Assembly (NCBI RefSeq): GCF_010119205.1
Contig: NZ_WRXM01000003.1
Coordinates: 1-64,000 of the forward strand
Reading direction: 5' to 3'
Length of the DNA stretch: 64,000 nucleotides
Source of the DNA: Haloarcula limicola
GTDB taxonomy: Archaea > Halobacteriota > Halobacteria > Halobacteriales > Haloarculaceae
The notes beneath the pieces were generated by a model. It ran no database searches. It was not told the origin of the DNA and saw only the letters and a list, made by a program, of their open reading frames with translations. Shown piece after piece: positions 43,595 to 51,165 of this stretch. How positions within the stretch are numbered: position 1 is the first letter of the stretch; every line of letters begins with the position of its first letter. The position numbers and the translations under genes are program-made.

Positions 43595-44175
43595 GCCGCC
43601 ACCTCCGGCGACCACCCGAGTCGCTCCCGCAGGTCGGCTTCGATGAGCCGGCGGGTCTCCTCGGGGTCTTCGCCCAGCGCGACCTGCCGCGCGTGCGTGG
43701 CGTTGATGGCGGTGACGACGAGCCGCGCGACCGTCTCCGGGTCGGCATCGCGGAAGTGATCGCTCTCGATACCGTCGCGGACGGCGTCGGCGACGACGCC
43801 GCGCATCAGTTCGTCCATCTCGACGAGACGGTCGCGGTACGCCTCGTGGAAGGGGGCCTGTGCCTTGAGTTCCATGAGCGCGACGGCGAACTCGCCGTCG
43901 TCGTCCTGCGGCGGTGAGAAGACGACGTTCAGGAACGTCTCGAGGCGCTCGCGCGGGTCGCTCGCGCGAGCGGCCAACTTCCCCTCGAACCCGTCCAACG
44001 TCTCGCCCAGAAACGCCCGCAACAGCCCTTCCTTCGTATCGAAGTGATAGTGAATCGCGGCCGTCGAGAGCGAGGATTCGTCCGCTATCCGCTGAATCGT
44101 CAGCTCGGCGTAGCCGTGCGTACAGAGGGCGCGGCGGGTCGCCCGCATGATCTCGTTTCGCGTGTCCGTTTCCAT
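43591..44175 (-). CDS. TetR/AcrR-family transcriptional repressor
   Basis: A 194-residue regulator with an N-terminal TetR helix-turn-helix (about 8-52: ALCTHGYAELTIQRIADESSLSTAAIHYHFDTKEGLLRAFL) and a C-terminal ligand domain with a TetR_C_6-like pattern. It is translationally coupled to the MATE exporter. Two 14-bp palindromes just upstream flank the presumed TATA element and are its likely operators, giving an autoregulated drug-responsive unit. Confidence 0.92.
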   Translation of the reverse strand: METDTRNEIMRATRRALCTHGYAELTIQRIADESSLSTAAIHYHFDTKEGLLRAFLGETLDGFEGKLAARASDPRERLETFLNVVFSPPQDDDGEFAVALMELKAQAPFHEAYRDRLVEMDELMRGVVADAVRDGIESDHFRDADPETVARLVVTAINATHARQVALGEDPEETRRLIEADLRERLGWSPEVAA

Positions 44176-44190
44176 CTCTTGCCCGAACTT

Positions 44191-44204
44191 ACTGACCGGT
44201 CAGT
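44191..44204. promoter_or_regulatory. TetR operator 1
   Basis: ACTGACCGGTCAGT is a perfect 14-bp palindrome 16 bp before the tetR-type ATG, close to the transcription start. Confidence 0.75.
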
Positions 44205-44214
44205 CAAAAGGCTT

Positions 44215-44228
44215 ACTGACTGGTCAGT
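44215..44228. promoter_or_regulatory. TetR operator 2
   Basis: ACTGACTGGTCAGT differs from operator 1 at the centre only; centre-to-centre spacing is 24 bp, so two dimers could bind on nearly the same DNA face with the TATA-like ccttttg between them. Confidence 0.75.
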
Positions 44229-44327
44229 CAACTCCGCGGTCGCTGGGCGATAGCGCCGACTCGCACCGGGACGATCGGACGCCGCGTGAGCGTACGCGAG
44301 CGGCCGATTCGGCTCGGTGAGCCGTCC

Positions 44328-45143
44328 CTACGTCTCGGCGGCGTCGATGACTTCGTAGTTGATGTTGTGCTGGTTCAGGCTGTCCGCGTGGGCGGCTACC
44401 TGGTCGGCCGCAGCCAGCAGGAGGACGTCGACTCCCTTGGTAGCGGCTTCTCGCACTGCCGCGGCGCTTCCGAATCGGATGTCCGCTTCGACCCCCGCCG
44501 TTTGTGCGGCAACGACGGCTTCGACGCCCGCTGTCGCGACCGCCGCGTACTCCCCGGCTAACTCCTCGATTCGCCGGGAATCGACCACCGAACTCCCCCC
44601 GTTTTGCACCATCGGTATCGAGACGACCGTCACCGCGCCGCGCTCGTATTCGACGACGCCCGTGACGTCCGTGACTCCGAGGTCCGTCCCGGCGGACGCG
44701 TCCGTCACCGCAACTGCAGTTGCACTTCCCGAGTCCCCCGGAACCGCCCGGAGTACCCCGTCCCGCATCGTCAGGGAGACCAGGTCCCCTTCGGCGATGT
44801 CCGTCGCGGCGACGACGGTCTCTATCTCCACCTGTCCGATGACGTCCTCGGAGACGTGTTCGACGAAGCGTCGGAGCTCGTCGGTCTGTGAGATCAGCCA
44901 GTTGACGCCCTCTTTGGTGACTTCGTATCGCCCCCGACCGTGTTTGGTGACGTATCCCTGCGCGCTGAGGTCCTGGAGATAGTCGCTCACCGCCTGTGAG
45001 GTGACGCCGATGGCGTCCGCGATCTCCTGCTGACTCACGGCGGGCTGTCGCTCGGCGATCTCCACCAGGATCTGGTATCGCGTGGCGTTGCGCTTGCTCC
45101 GGAGTACTCCGAACTCCTCGGACTCGTCCGTTCCCTCGGTCAT
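44328..45143 (-). CDS. Winged-helix transcriptional regulator next to the cobalamin genes
   Basis: A 271-residue protein with an N-terminal winged helix (about 13-85: RYQILVEIAERQPAVSQQEIADAIGVTSQAVSDYLQDL... GYVTKHGRGRYEVTKEGVNWL), then a linker helix and a C-terminal domain of about 165 residues rich in Val, Ala and Gly (VVAATDIAEGDLVSLTMRDG, AVTDASAGTDLGVTDVTGVV, VDVLLLAAADQVAAH) that I do not recognise and that may sense a ligand. It is divergent from cbiT across 146 bp containing the ACAA-N6-TTGT motif. The start follows the family-like MTEGTDESEE; upstream codons are A/T-rich promoter DNA. It is one candidate regulator of the cobalamin genes. Confidence 0.85.
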   Translation of the reverse strand: MTEGTDESEEFGVLRSKRNATRYQILVEIAERQPAVSQQEIADAIGVTSQAVSDYLQDLSAQGYVTKHGRGRYEVTKEGVNWLISQTDELRRFVEHVSEDVIGQVEIETVVAATDIAEGDLVSLTMRDGVLRAVPGDSGSATAVAVTDASAGTDLGVTDVTGVVEYERGAVTVVSIPMVQNGGSSVVDSRRIEELAGEYAAVATAGVEAVVAAQTAGVEADIRFGSAAAVREAATKGVDVLLLAAADQVAAHADSLNQHNINYEVIDAAET

Positions 45144-45246
45144 ACCCTCGTATTCACACCGAAACTCAAGTAACTTTTTCTTAGCACGCTTCAGGTTGGC
45201 TACAGAGCCCGCTCTCCGGCTGAAGGGAAGATGAATTTGGTGTAAT

Positions 45247-45260
45247 ACAACCAAAATTGT
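45247..45260. promoter_or_regulatory. Cobalamin-region operator ACAA-N6-TTGT, copy 1 (cbiT promoter)
   Basis: ACAACCAAAATTGT ends 29 nt before the cbiT ATG and runs into a TATA-like gttttac. It is embedded in TTGGTGTAATACAACCAA (45237-45254), which adds TTGGT/ACCAA arms. Matching sites occur before cbtB and between chlID and cobN. Confidence 0.7.
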
Positions 45261-45289
45261 TTTACGGCCCAAGTGAGTTGTTCAAGTCG

Positions 45290-45856
45290 ATGGCAGACGT
45301 CTCGCTCCCACACGACGCGAAGGCCGGCCCGACGAAGTCGGAAGTCAGGGCGGTCCTCCTCGGCAAACTCGCCCTCGGACCGACCGACCACTTCGTCGAG
45401 GTCGGTTCCTGTACGGGTGCCGTCACCGTCGAGGCGGCGCGCCGGGTCAGCCGAGTCACCGCGCTCGAACGCAAGGCCGAACGACTGCAGGTCACCGAGA
45501 GAAACCTGGAAGCGAACGACACCGACGCGGACGTGACCCTCCGCGAGGCGGAAGCGCCGGACGGGCTACCCGACGACGCCGACGCCCTGTTTCTCGGCGG
45601 CAGTCGGAACTACGAGGGCGTTCTGGACCACGCGGTCGAGACCGGCGTGAACCGGGTCGTGATGAACGTCTCCCGCCTCGAAGTCGCCGGCGAGGCGACG
45701 ACGGCGTTCCGCGAACGGGACCTGCTCGACGAGGTCGTCCAGTTCCAGGTGAGCCACGGGTACGAACTCGCCGGGGCCACGAGCTTCGACTCGCAGAACC
45801 CGGTGTACATGCTGGTCGGGTCCACCGCGCGCGCGACGGACGGGGGGAGTCGATGA
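45290..45856 (+). CDS. cbiT: Cobalt-precorrin-6B C15-methyltransferase/C12-decarboxylase subunit CbiT
   Basis: SAM-dependent methyltransferase of corrin-ring synthesis that methylates C15 and decarboxylates the C12 acetate. The 188-residue protein starts MADVSLPHDAKAGPTKSEVR, the CbiT substrate-binding N-terminus, then the SAM motif VEVGSCTGAVTVEAARR and LFLGGSRNYEGVL. Length matches archaeal CbiT. It is the first gene of a tightly packed operon; its stop overlaps the cbiL start by 4 bp. Expression is probably set by the motif 29 nt upstream. Confidence 0.93.
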   Translation: MADVSLPHDAKAGPTKSEVRAVLLGKLALGPTDHFVEVGSCTGAVTVEAARRVSRVTALERKAERLQVTERNLEANDTDADVTLREAEAPDGLPDDADALFLGGSRNYEGVLDHAVETGVNRVVMNVSRLEVAGEATTAFRERDLLDEVVQFQVSHGYELAGATSFDSQNPVYMLVGSTARATDGGSR

Positions 45857-46689
45857 CGCTGTACGGCGTCGGTCTCGGCCCGGGTCAGTCGGACCTGATG
45901 ACGGTTCGCGGACGGCGAGTCCTGGAAGACGCGGACGTGGTCTACTCCCCCGGACGGCTCTCGCGGTCGGTCGCCACCGAGCACGTCCCCGAAGCCCGCA
46001 TCGGCGACCTCGATTTTCCGATGACGCGCGACGCCGAGAAGCTCCGGTCAGCGTGGAAAGCGGCGGCGGCGGAGATAGCGCCGACCGCCCGCGACGGCAC
46101 CGCTGCGTTCGTCACGCTCGGCGACCCGAACGTCTACTCGACGTTCGGCCACCTCCGGCGGACGATGGCGGCGTTCCATCCCGACGTCGAACTCGAAGTC
46201 GTCCCCGGCGTCAGCGCCGTGACGGCCTTCGCGACCGCGCTGGGCGTCGAGATCACCGCCGGGTCGAGTCTCGCGCTGCGGGAGGCCGACGGCGGTATCT
46301 CGCCGACCGGTCCCGACCGGATGGTGCTATTCAAGGTGACCGACGCGCCGGCGACCCACGAGGGGCTGGTCGAGGCCGGCTACGACGTCGTCTACGGCCG
46401 CCGCCTGTTCATGGAGCAGGGCGAGACGCTCGTCACCGACGACCCGACCGGGATCGACGAGCGGGATTACTACACGCTGGCGTACGCGGAGCGGCCCGAA
46501 GCCCGCGTCGAACAGGCCACCGACGCCTTCCTCGAATCGGCCGACGAGAACGGCGTCGTCTCCGACGGGGGCGAGACGACGGGACCGAGGCGGGCCTCGA
46601 CGGGACGGCGTCCCGACGGGGGCGAATCGGATATCGCCCGACAGGAGCGCTCCGAGAGCGCGCTTTGCGGCGACGAGGTGCGGCGATGA
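45853..46689 (+). CDS. cbiL: Cobalt-factor II C20-methyltransferase CbiL
   Basis: Tetrapyrrole methylase of 278 residues: YGVGLGPGQSDLMTVRGRRVLEDADVVYSPG, VTLGDPNVYSTFGHLRRTM (the CbiL signature), VPGVSAVTAFATALG, and GYDVVYGRRLFM. It transfers the C20 methyl to cobalt-factor II. The last 45 residues or so (after DAFLESADENG) are a low-complexity Arg/Glu/Ser tail absent from most homologues and encoded by DNA with a GCGCTC-CGA-GAGCGC hairpin near 46,650, perhaps an added element. It overlaps cbiT and cbiF by 4 bp each. Confidence 0.93.
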   Translation: MTLYGVGLGPGQSDLMTVRGRRVLEDADVVYSPGRLSRSVATEHVPEARIGDLDFPMTRDAEKLRSAWKAAAAEIAPTARDGTAAFVTLGDPNVYSTFGHLRRTMAAFHPDVELEVVPGVSAVTAFATALGVEITAGSSLALREADGGISPTGPDRMVLFKVTDAPATHEGLVEAGYDVVYGRRLFMEQGETLVTDDPTGIDERDYYTLAYAERPEARVEQATDAFLESADENGVVSDGGETTGPRRASTGRRPDGGESDIARQERSESALCGDEVRR

Positions 46690-47570
46690 GCGGCGACGCC
46701 GAGACGGACCCGCAGACGGCCATCGACGCCGTGACGAACGACCAGGACGAACGGGTGTACGAACACAGCGCCGGCGACGAACGGGAGGGCATCCCCTTCG
46801 TCGGCGCTGGACCGGGCGACCCGCGCCTGCTGACCGTCGCCGGTCGGGAACTGCTCGCCGACGCCGACCTCGTCGTCCACGCCGGGTCGCTGGTCAACAG
46901 CGAACTGCTGGCGGAGTACTGCGTGGACGCCGAGACGGTCTCCTCCATCGGCAAGGACCTCGAAGAACTGATCCCGCTGATGCGGGACGCTTACGAGCGC
47001 GGCGAGACGGTCGTCCGCCTGCACAGCGGCGACCCGGCCATCTACGGCGCGGCGCTCGAACAGATGGACGCGCTGGAACACGAGGGCGTCCCCACCTACA
47101 TCGTCCCCGGCGTCACCTCGGCGTTCGCCGCCAGCGCCACTCTCAGAACCCAACTGACGCTGAACGAGGTCGCCAACCACGTCGCCTTCACCCGTCCGCA
47201 GGGGAAGACGCTGGACGAAGACGAGGACCACATCTCGGAGTTCGTCGGGATGGGCGACGTGACGACGTGCATCTATCTCGGGACTCACGCCGTGAGCGAG
47301 ACGATGGACCGCCTGCTGGACGATGGTCACGACCCCGAGACGCCCGTGGCCGCGGTGTATCACGCCTCGTGGCCCGACGAGGACGTCGTCGAGGGGACGA
47401 TCGAGACCATCGGTGAGAAACTGGAAGCGGCCGGCTATCGCGCCTCGGCGATGGTCGTCATCGGCGACGCGGTCGGCGGCGAGGAGTACGAGCGCTCGTT
47501 CCTCTACGGCGAGTGGGCGAACCGCTCCTCGGACGAGTCCGCTGATTCGACGGGGGAGGCCGACGACTAG
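46686..47570 (+). CDS. cbiF: Cobalt-precorrin-4 C11-methyltransferase CbiF
   Basis: Tetrapyrrole methylase of 294 residues with the CbiF hallmarks IPFVGAGPGDPRLLTVAGRELLADADLVVHAGSLVN (in order), VVRLHSGDPAIYGAALEQMDAL, YIVPGVTSAFAASATL, TRPQGKT and VAAVYHASWPDE. The first 35 residues are an acidic extension typical of haloarchaea. The start ATG overlaps the cbiL stop (ATGA). It is followed by a 399-bp gap, the only large break in this operon. Confidence 0.93.
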   Translation: MSGDAETDPQTAIDAVTNDQDERVYEHSAGDEREGIPFVGAGPGDPRLLTVAGRELLADADLVVHAGSLVNSELLAEYCVDAETVSSIGKDLEELIPLMRDAYERGETVVRLHSGDPAIYGAALEQMDALEHEGVPTYIVPGVTSAFAASATLRTQLTLNEVANHVAFTRPQGKTLDEDEDHISEFVGMGDVTTCIYLGTHAVSETMDRLLDDGHDPETPVAAVYHASWPDEDVVEGTIETIGEKLEAAGYRASAMVVIGDAVGGEEYERSFLYGEWANRSSDESADSTGEADD

Positions 47571-47969
47571 GATGGTCCGCAAGCGTTCTCGACGTTTCGG
47601 ATGCGACTGCGAACCGCCAGAAAGCCCCCGGGCGCTGGCGTCGCGTGCCTCGCTGCGCGCGCTCGCGTCGCTCGCGTGCTTTCGTCGTCGTGCATCCGCC
47701 AGCGCCCGGCCCCTTTCGGTCCACCCTGCAGCACCGCGTTCCACCGCGAACCACACGCCTCCCCAACCGATTGCGCTGCTCGCTCGTTGGACTCGCTGTG
47801 CTGCGCATCCCTCGCACAGCGTTAGCGCGCCATCCGAGCGCGCCAGCGCGCGCCGACAGCAACCGGGGACGACGGTGGACTCGGGGCAACAGCCGAATCA
47901 ACGCGACGGACCCGCGCGGCTGACCGGCCGGCAGTCACGCGCGGACGAGTCTCCGGCCGGGAGATCACC
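47571..47969. other. GC-rich noncoding insertion between cbiF and cbiG
   Basis: Neighbouring genes on both sides overlap or nearly touch, but these 399 bp have no frame with protein-like composition. They hold repeated cgctcgc/gcgcgc-type segments, an 82-nt element bounded by 13-bp inverted repeats, and a second palindromic stretch near 47,815-47,860 (gcgcgcc...gcgcgccagcgcgcg). Simple frames read through as Arg/Ala-rich nonsense. It may be an inserted repetitive element or a decayed gene. Confidence 0.6.
47628..47709. repeat. 82-nt element with 13-bp terminal inverted repeats
   Basis: CCGGGCGCTGGCG (47628-47640) and its exact complement CGCCAGCGCCCGG (47697-47709) bound 56 nt dominated by cgctcgcgt-like repeats. 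It could form a long hairpin in RNA or DNA; it resembles a miniature element without an encoded protein. Confidence 0.6.
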
Positions 47970-48941
47970 ATGAGCACGGACAACGACACAGACTCCGGTT
48001 CGAACAGTTGCAAAGCGCCCGACTCGGACGGCGAGGTGGCCGATGACATCGCCATCGTCGCCTTCGAGCGGAAGATGGACACCGCAGAGGAGATCGTCGA
48101 CGGCATCGGCGACCGCTACGAGTCGGTCGAGATCCTGGCGTACCACGGCGACGTCTTCGAGGAGCACTGGGGCGAGTACGACTGTTTCGTGGGGTTGATG
48201 GCCAGCGGCATCGCCATGCGCAAGACCGCCCATCTGCTCGACGACAAGTGGGACGACCCCGCCATCTGCGTCGTCGACGAGGAGCTGACGTGGGCGATCC
48301 CCATCACCGGCGGCCACCACGGCGCGAATCAGGTCGCCGACGACCTGGCGAGGATGGGCGCGGTGCCGGCGATGACCACCGCCAGCGAGGCGGCCGGCAA
48401 GCGGGGCGTCGAGAAGCAGGCGAAGGCGCTCGACGCCCACGTCGTCAACGGGGACTCGACGGTCGCCACGAACCTCGCGGTGCTCGACGACGAACTCGGC
48501 CCCGTGGAGCGACTCGACGGGCCGAGAGCGGTGCTCGTCGACGACGACGTGAGCGTGCTCAAGCGCAACGGGGACGACGGCGTCGTCCTCGGCTGCGGCA
48601 GCGTCGCAGGCACGGACGTCGAGCAGTTCCACGCCGCGTGGGACAGCGCGCTCGACGCGGCCGACTGCGACCGCGAGGACGTCGAGTTCGTCGCGACGGG
48701 CACCAGAAAAGCCGACGAGGCGGGGATGCTCGAAGCCGCCGAGGAGTGGGGACTCGGCGTCGTCGCCTTCGAGAAGGAGACGCTGACGGAGTTCGAAGGC
48801 CCCTCGCCCTCGCGCTCGAAGGAGCTCATCGGCTGGCCGGGCGTCGCGGAGTCGTCGGCCATCGCCGGCGGCCGGGAGCACGAGCTACTGGCCGAGAAGG
48901 CGCGCTACGACGAGGCCGTGACGGTGGCGGTCGGCCGATGA
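47970..48941 (+). CDS. cbiG: Cobalt-precorrin-5A hydrolase CbiG
   Basis: Opens the delta-lactone ring of cobalt-precorrin-5A and releases acetaldehyde, contracting the macrocycle. The 323-residue protein has DCFVGLMASGIAMRKTAHLL, VVDEELTWAIPITGGHHGANQVADDLA (CbiG N domain) and the C-terminal VLGCGSVAGTDVEQFHAAWDSAL and VATGTRKADEAGMLEAA. The first 22 residues are a polar tail with SNSCKAPDSD, a Cys motif echoed in the CbiH paralogue at 49,874. Its stop overlaps the next gene start by 4 bp. Confidence 0.92.
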   Translation: MSTDNDTDSGSNSCKAPDSDGEVADDIAIVAFERKMDTAEEIVDGIGDRYESVEILAYHGDVFEEHWGEYDCFVGLMASGIAMRKTAHLLDDKWDDPAICVVDEELTWAIPITGGHHGANQVADDLARMGAVPAMTTASEAAGKRGVEKQAKALDAHVVNGDSTVATNLAVLDDELGPVERLDGPRAVLVDDDVSVLKRNGDDGVVLGCGSVAGTDVEQFHAAWDSALDAADCDREDVEFVATGTRKADEAGMLEAAEEWGLGVVAFEKETLTEFEGPSPSRSKELIGWPGVAESSAIAGGREHELLAEKARYDEAVTVAVGR

Positions 48942-49870
48942 GTCGAGCGAACGACGACGGCGAAACGGCCTCGACCGCGGACGCGACGGGCGAGCGAGCC
49001 GACTACGGGACGCTGTACGTCGTCGGCATCGGCCCTGGACTCCCCCACGACATGACCCAGCGGGCGGGCGAGGTCATCCGACGCGCCGACACCGTCATCG
49101 CGTCGAACCTATATCAGGAGTTCCTGCGGAAAGACGGGACGCTCCCGCCGGAATCGGCCGCCGTCGAGGGCGCGGACGACGACGGCGAGATCGCCGGCGA
49201 GGTGGGGACCGTTCTGGAGCGACCCGACGGCGCGCGACAGACGCTCGTCCGCTCCTCGATGGGCAAGCAGGTCGAACTCGCCCGCGAGGCGTTCGAGCGA
49301 GTCCGCGCCGGGGAAGACGTGGCGCACGTCTCCGGCGGCGACCCGAACGTCTACGGGAAGTCGGACCTGCTGTTCACGATGGCCGACGCCGAGGACGCCG
49401 CCGACGTCCCCATCGAGATCGTCCCCGGCGTCACCGCCGCGCTCTCGGGCGCGGCGAACCTCGGCGCGCCGCTGTCGAACGACTTCTGTACGATCTCGCT
49501 GTCCGATAAGTGGCGCGGCTGGGAGGAAATCGAGGAGAAGCTCCGAGCGGCGGCCGTCAGCGGCTTCGTCGTCGTGCTGTACAACTGCTGGCGCGACTAC
49601 GAACGGGCGGTCGCGGTGTTGCGCGAGGAGCGGACCGACGACGCGCCCGCCGCCATCGTCAACGACGCCGGCCGCGGCGCGGCCGGCCGGAATCTCGACG
49701 ACGAGACGGAGACAATCACGACGCTCGGCGAGCTGCCCGAGCACAGCGAGGAGGTCGGCGGCATGGGCTCGTCCATCGTCGTCGGCACCCACGAGACCGA
49801 TGTCTGGAAGAACGACTACCGCGAGTTTCTCGTCACCCCGCGCGGCGGGCGTGACGTGGAGGATTTCTGA
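48938..49870 (+). CDS. cbiH: CbiH-like precorrin-3B C17-methyltransferase, paralogue 1
   Basis: Tetrapyrrole methylase of 310 residues: LYVVGIGPGLPHDMTQRAGEVIRRAD, AHVSGGDPNVYGKSDLLFTM, IVPGVTAALSGAANLGAPLSNDFCTISLSDKWRGW and MGSSIVVGTHETD. These match CbiH/CobJ but with an unusual SNLYQEFLRKDGTLPPES segment and an inserted loop after it. Cobalt-precorrin-3 ring contraction and C17 methylation is the expected step. A second CbiH is encoded 3 bp downstream; two copies are usual in haloarchaea and one may have another task. Confidence 0.88.
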   Translation: MSRANDDGETASTADATGERADYGTLYVVGIGPGLPHDMTQRAGEVIRRADTVIASNLYQEFLRKDGTLPPESAAVEGADDDGEIAGEVGTVLERPDGARQTLVRSSMGKQVELAREAFERVRAGEDVAHVSGGDPNVYGKSDLLFTMADAEDAADVPIEIVPGVTAALSGAANLGAPLSNDFCTISLSDKWRGWEEIEEKLRAAAVSGFVVVLYNCWRDYERAVAVLREERTDDAPAAIVNDAGRGAAGRNLDDETETITTLGELPEHSEEVGGMGSSIVVGTHETDVWKNDYREFLVTPRGGRDVEDF

Positions 49871-49873
49871 ATC

Positions 49874-50848
49874 ATGAGCACGGACGACACTACTGACGCG
49901 AGCACAGGGAGCGAATCGAACTGCGGCGGCGCGACCGACGACGCGAGTACCGAATCCGAGTCGAAGTGCGGGGCCTCGGCTTCGTCCCCCTCTTCGAGCA
50001 CCGGGTCCTGTGGTGCGACCGACGACCGGTCCGACGAGGAGGAAGTCGGGGCCACCGTCGACGACTTCGACGCGGACCCCGGTCGACTCGTCGCCGTCGG
50101 ACTCGGCCCGGGCCAGCCCGAGGGGATGACCGCGAAGGCCCGCTCGGCGCTTTCCGACGCCGAGCACATCGTCGGCTACACCACCTACGTCGAACTGCTC
50201 CCCGACGAGATCGTCGAGGGGGCCGAGGACATATACGACACGCCGATGTGCGGCGAGGTCTCCCGCACCGAGGAGGCCATCGATCGGGCGCTCGCGGGCA
50301 ACAGCGTCGCCATCATCGGCAGCGGCGACCCGAACGTCTACGCGCTGGCCGGGCTCGCCCTCGAGATCGTCGAGTCGAAGGGCGCGACCGCGTCGATGCT
50401 CGACTTCGACGTGGTTCCGGGCGTCCCGGCAGCCCAGTCGTGCGCGGCCCGCGTCGGCGCGCCGCTGGTCAACGACACCGTCTCGATCTCGCTGTCGGAC
50501 CACCTCACGGACATGCCGACCATCGAGTCGCGGCTCCACGCCGCGGCCAAGGAGGGATTCACCATCAGCGTCTACAACCCCTGGAGCCGCAAGCGACGGG
50601 ACAACTACGCGAAGTGCTGCGAGATCCTGCTGGAACACCGCGACCCCGAGACGCCGGTCGGCGTCGTCCACGCCGCCGGCCGCGAGGACGAGCGCGTCGA
50701 GATCGTCGAACTCGGCGACCTGCCCGAGCTGGGCGAGACCGACCTCGTGGACATGACGACGACGCTGCTGGTCGGCAACGAGGACACGTACGTCTGGGAC
50801 GACCGCATGGTGACCCCGCGCGGGTACGAGACGAAATACGATTACTGA
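49874..50848 (+). CDS. cbiH2: CbiH-like precorrin-3B C17-methyltransferase, paralogue 2, with Cys-repeat N-terminal tail
   Basis: A 324-residue protein. Residues from about 68 on are canonical CbiH/CobJ: LVAVGLGPGQPEGMTAKARSAL, HIVGYTTYVELLP, YDTPMCGEVSRTEEAIDRAL, VAIIGSGDPNVYALAGLALEI, VPGVPAAQSCAARVGAPLVND and YNPWSRKRRDNYAKCCEILL. The first 50 residues are disordered, Ser/Thr/Asp-rich, with three Cys in similar settings (SNCGGATDD, SKCGASASS, GSCGATDD). Of the two paralogues this one is the closer to the bacterial enzyme. It is followed at 2 bp by a ferredoxin gene. Confidence 0.92.
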   Translation: MSTDDTTDASTGSESNCGGATDDASTESESKCGASASSPSSSTGSCGATDDRSDEEEVGATVDDFDADPGRLVAVGLGPGQPEGMTAKARSALSDAEHIVGYTTYVELLPDEIVEGAEDIYDTPMCGEVSRTEEAIDRALAGNSVAIIGSGDPNVYALAGLALEIVESKGATASMLDFDVVPGVPAAQSCAARVGAPLVNDTVSISLSDHLTDMPTIESRLHAAAKEGFTISVYNPWSRKRRDNYAKCCEILLEHRDPETPVGVVHAAGREDERVEIVELGDLPELGETDLVDMTTTLLVGNEDTYVWDDRMVTPRGYETKYDY

Positions 50849-50850
50849 CG

Positions 50851-51165
50851 ATGTATCGAGTCACCATCGACCGCGAGGCCTGTGACGGCGTCTTCGCCTG
50901 TCTCGTCCGCGACGACCGGTTCGTGGAGGGCAGCGCGGAGCGAAGCCCCGCGGACCACTCGAGCGGGCAGCGCCCGCGAGAAGCCAGCGAGGGGCTGGCT
51001 GCCCTCGAAGTGGACGACGAACTGACCCTCGCGGCGACGTTCGACGACGACCGGCGAGCGGACGCCGAGGGGGCGGCCGCGGCCTGTCCGCTCGACGCCA
51101 TCAGCGTCGAGGACGCGACGGACGACCACACCGCCACCGTCGGCGTCGAGGAGGGCGAGCCGTGA
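50851..51165 (+). CDS. Ferredoxin-like Fe-S protein in the cobalamin operon
   Basis: A 104-residue protein of the single-cluster ferredoxin type: YRVTIDREACDGVFACLVRD at the N-terminus and AAAACPLDAISVEDA near the C-terminus. Only three cluster-type Cys (two in CDGVFAC, one in ACP) are present, so a 3Fe-4S cluster or a 4Fe-4S with an Asp ligand is possible. About 30 residues between the Cys groups (GSAERSPADHSSG and beyond) look like an inserted element shared with CobN. The stop overlaps the following gene by 4 bp. It probably donates electrons in corrin reduction. Confidence 0.82.
   Translation: MYRVTIDREACDGVFACLVRDDRFVEGSAERSPADHSSGQRPREASEGLAALEVDDELTLAATFDDDRRADAEGAAAACPLDAISVEDATDDHTATVGVEEGEP
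50930..50966 (+). repeat. 37-nt in-frame palindromic element, copy A
   Basis: This segment of the ferredoxin gene matches 33 of 37 bases of 59831-59867 in cobN. It contains the near-hairpin GCGGAGC-GAA-GCCCCGC and is read in the same phase in both genes, giving GSAERSPADHSSG here. Confidence 0.75.

Noticed and set aside
45189-45225. Cobalamin riboswitch in the cbiT upstream region
   Set aside because: Only a weak CTTCAG/CTGAAG pairing is present, none of the conserved B12-box sequence is visible, and the leaderless promoter leaves no 5' untranslated region.
47323-47973. Open frame across the cbiF-cbiG gap
   Set aside because: It is the out-of-frame shadow of cbiF followed by Arg/Ala-rich repeat translation with no domain and no start signal.
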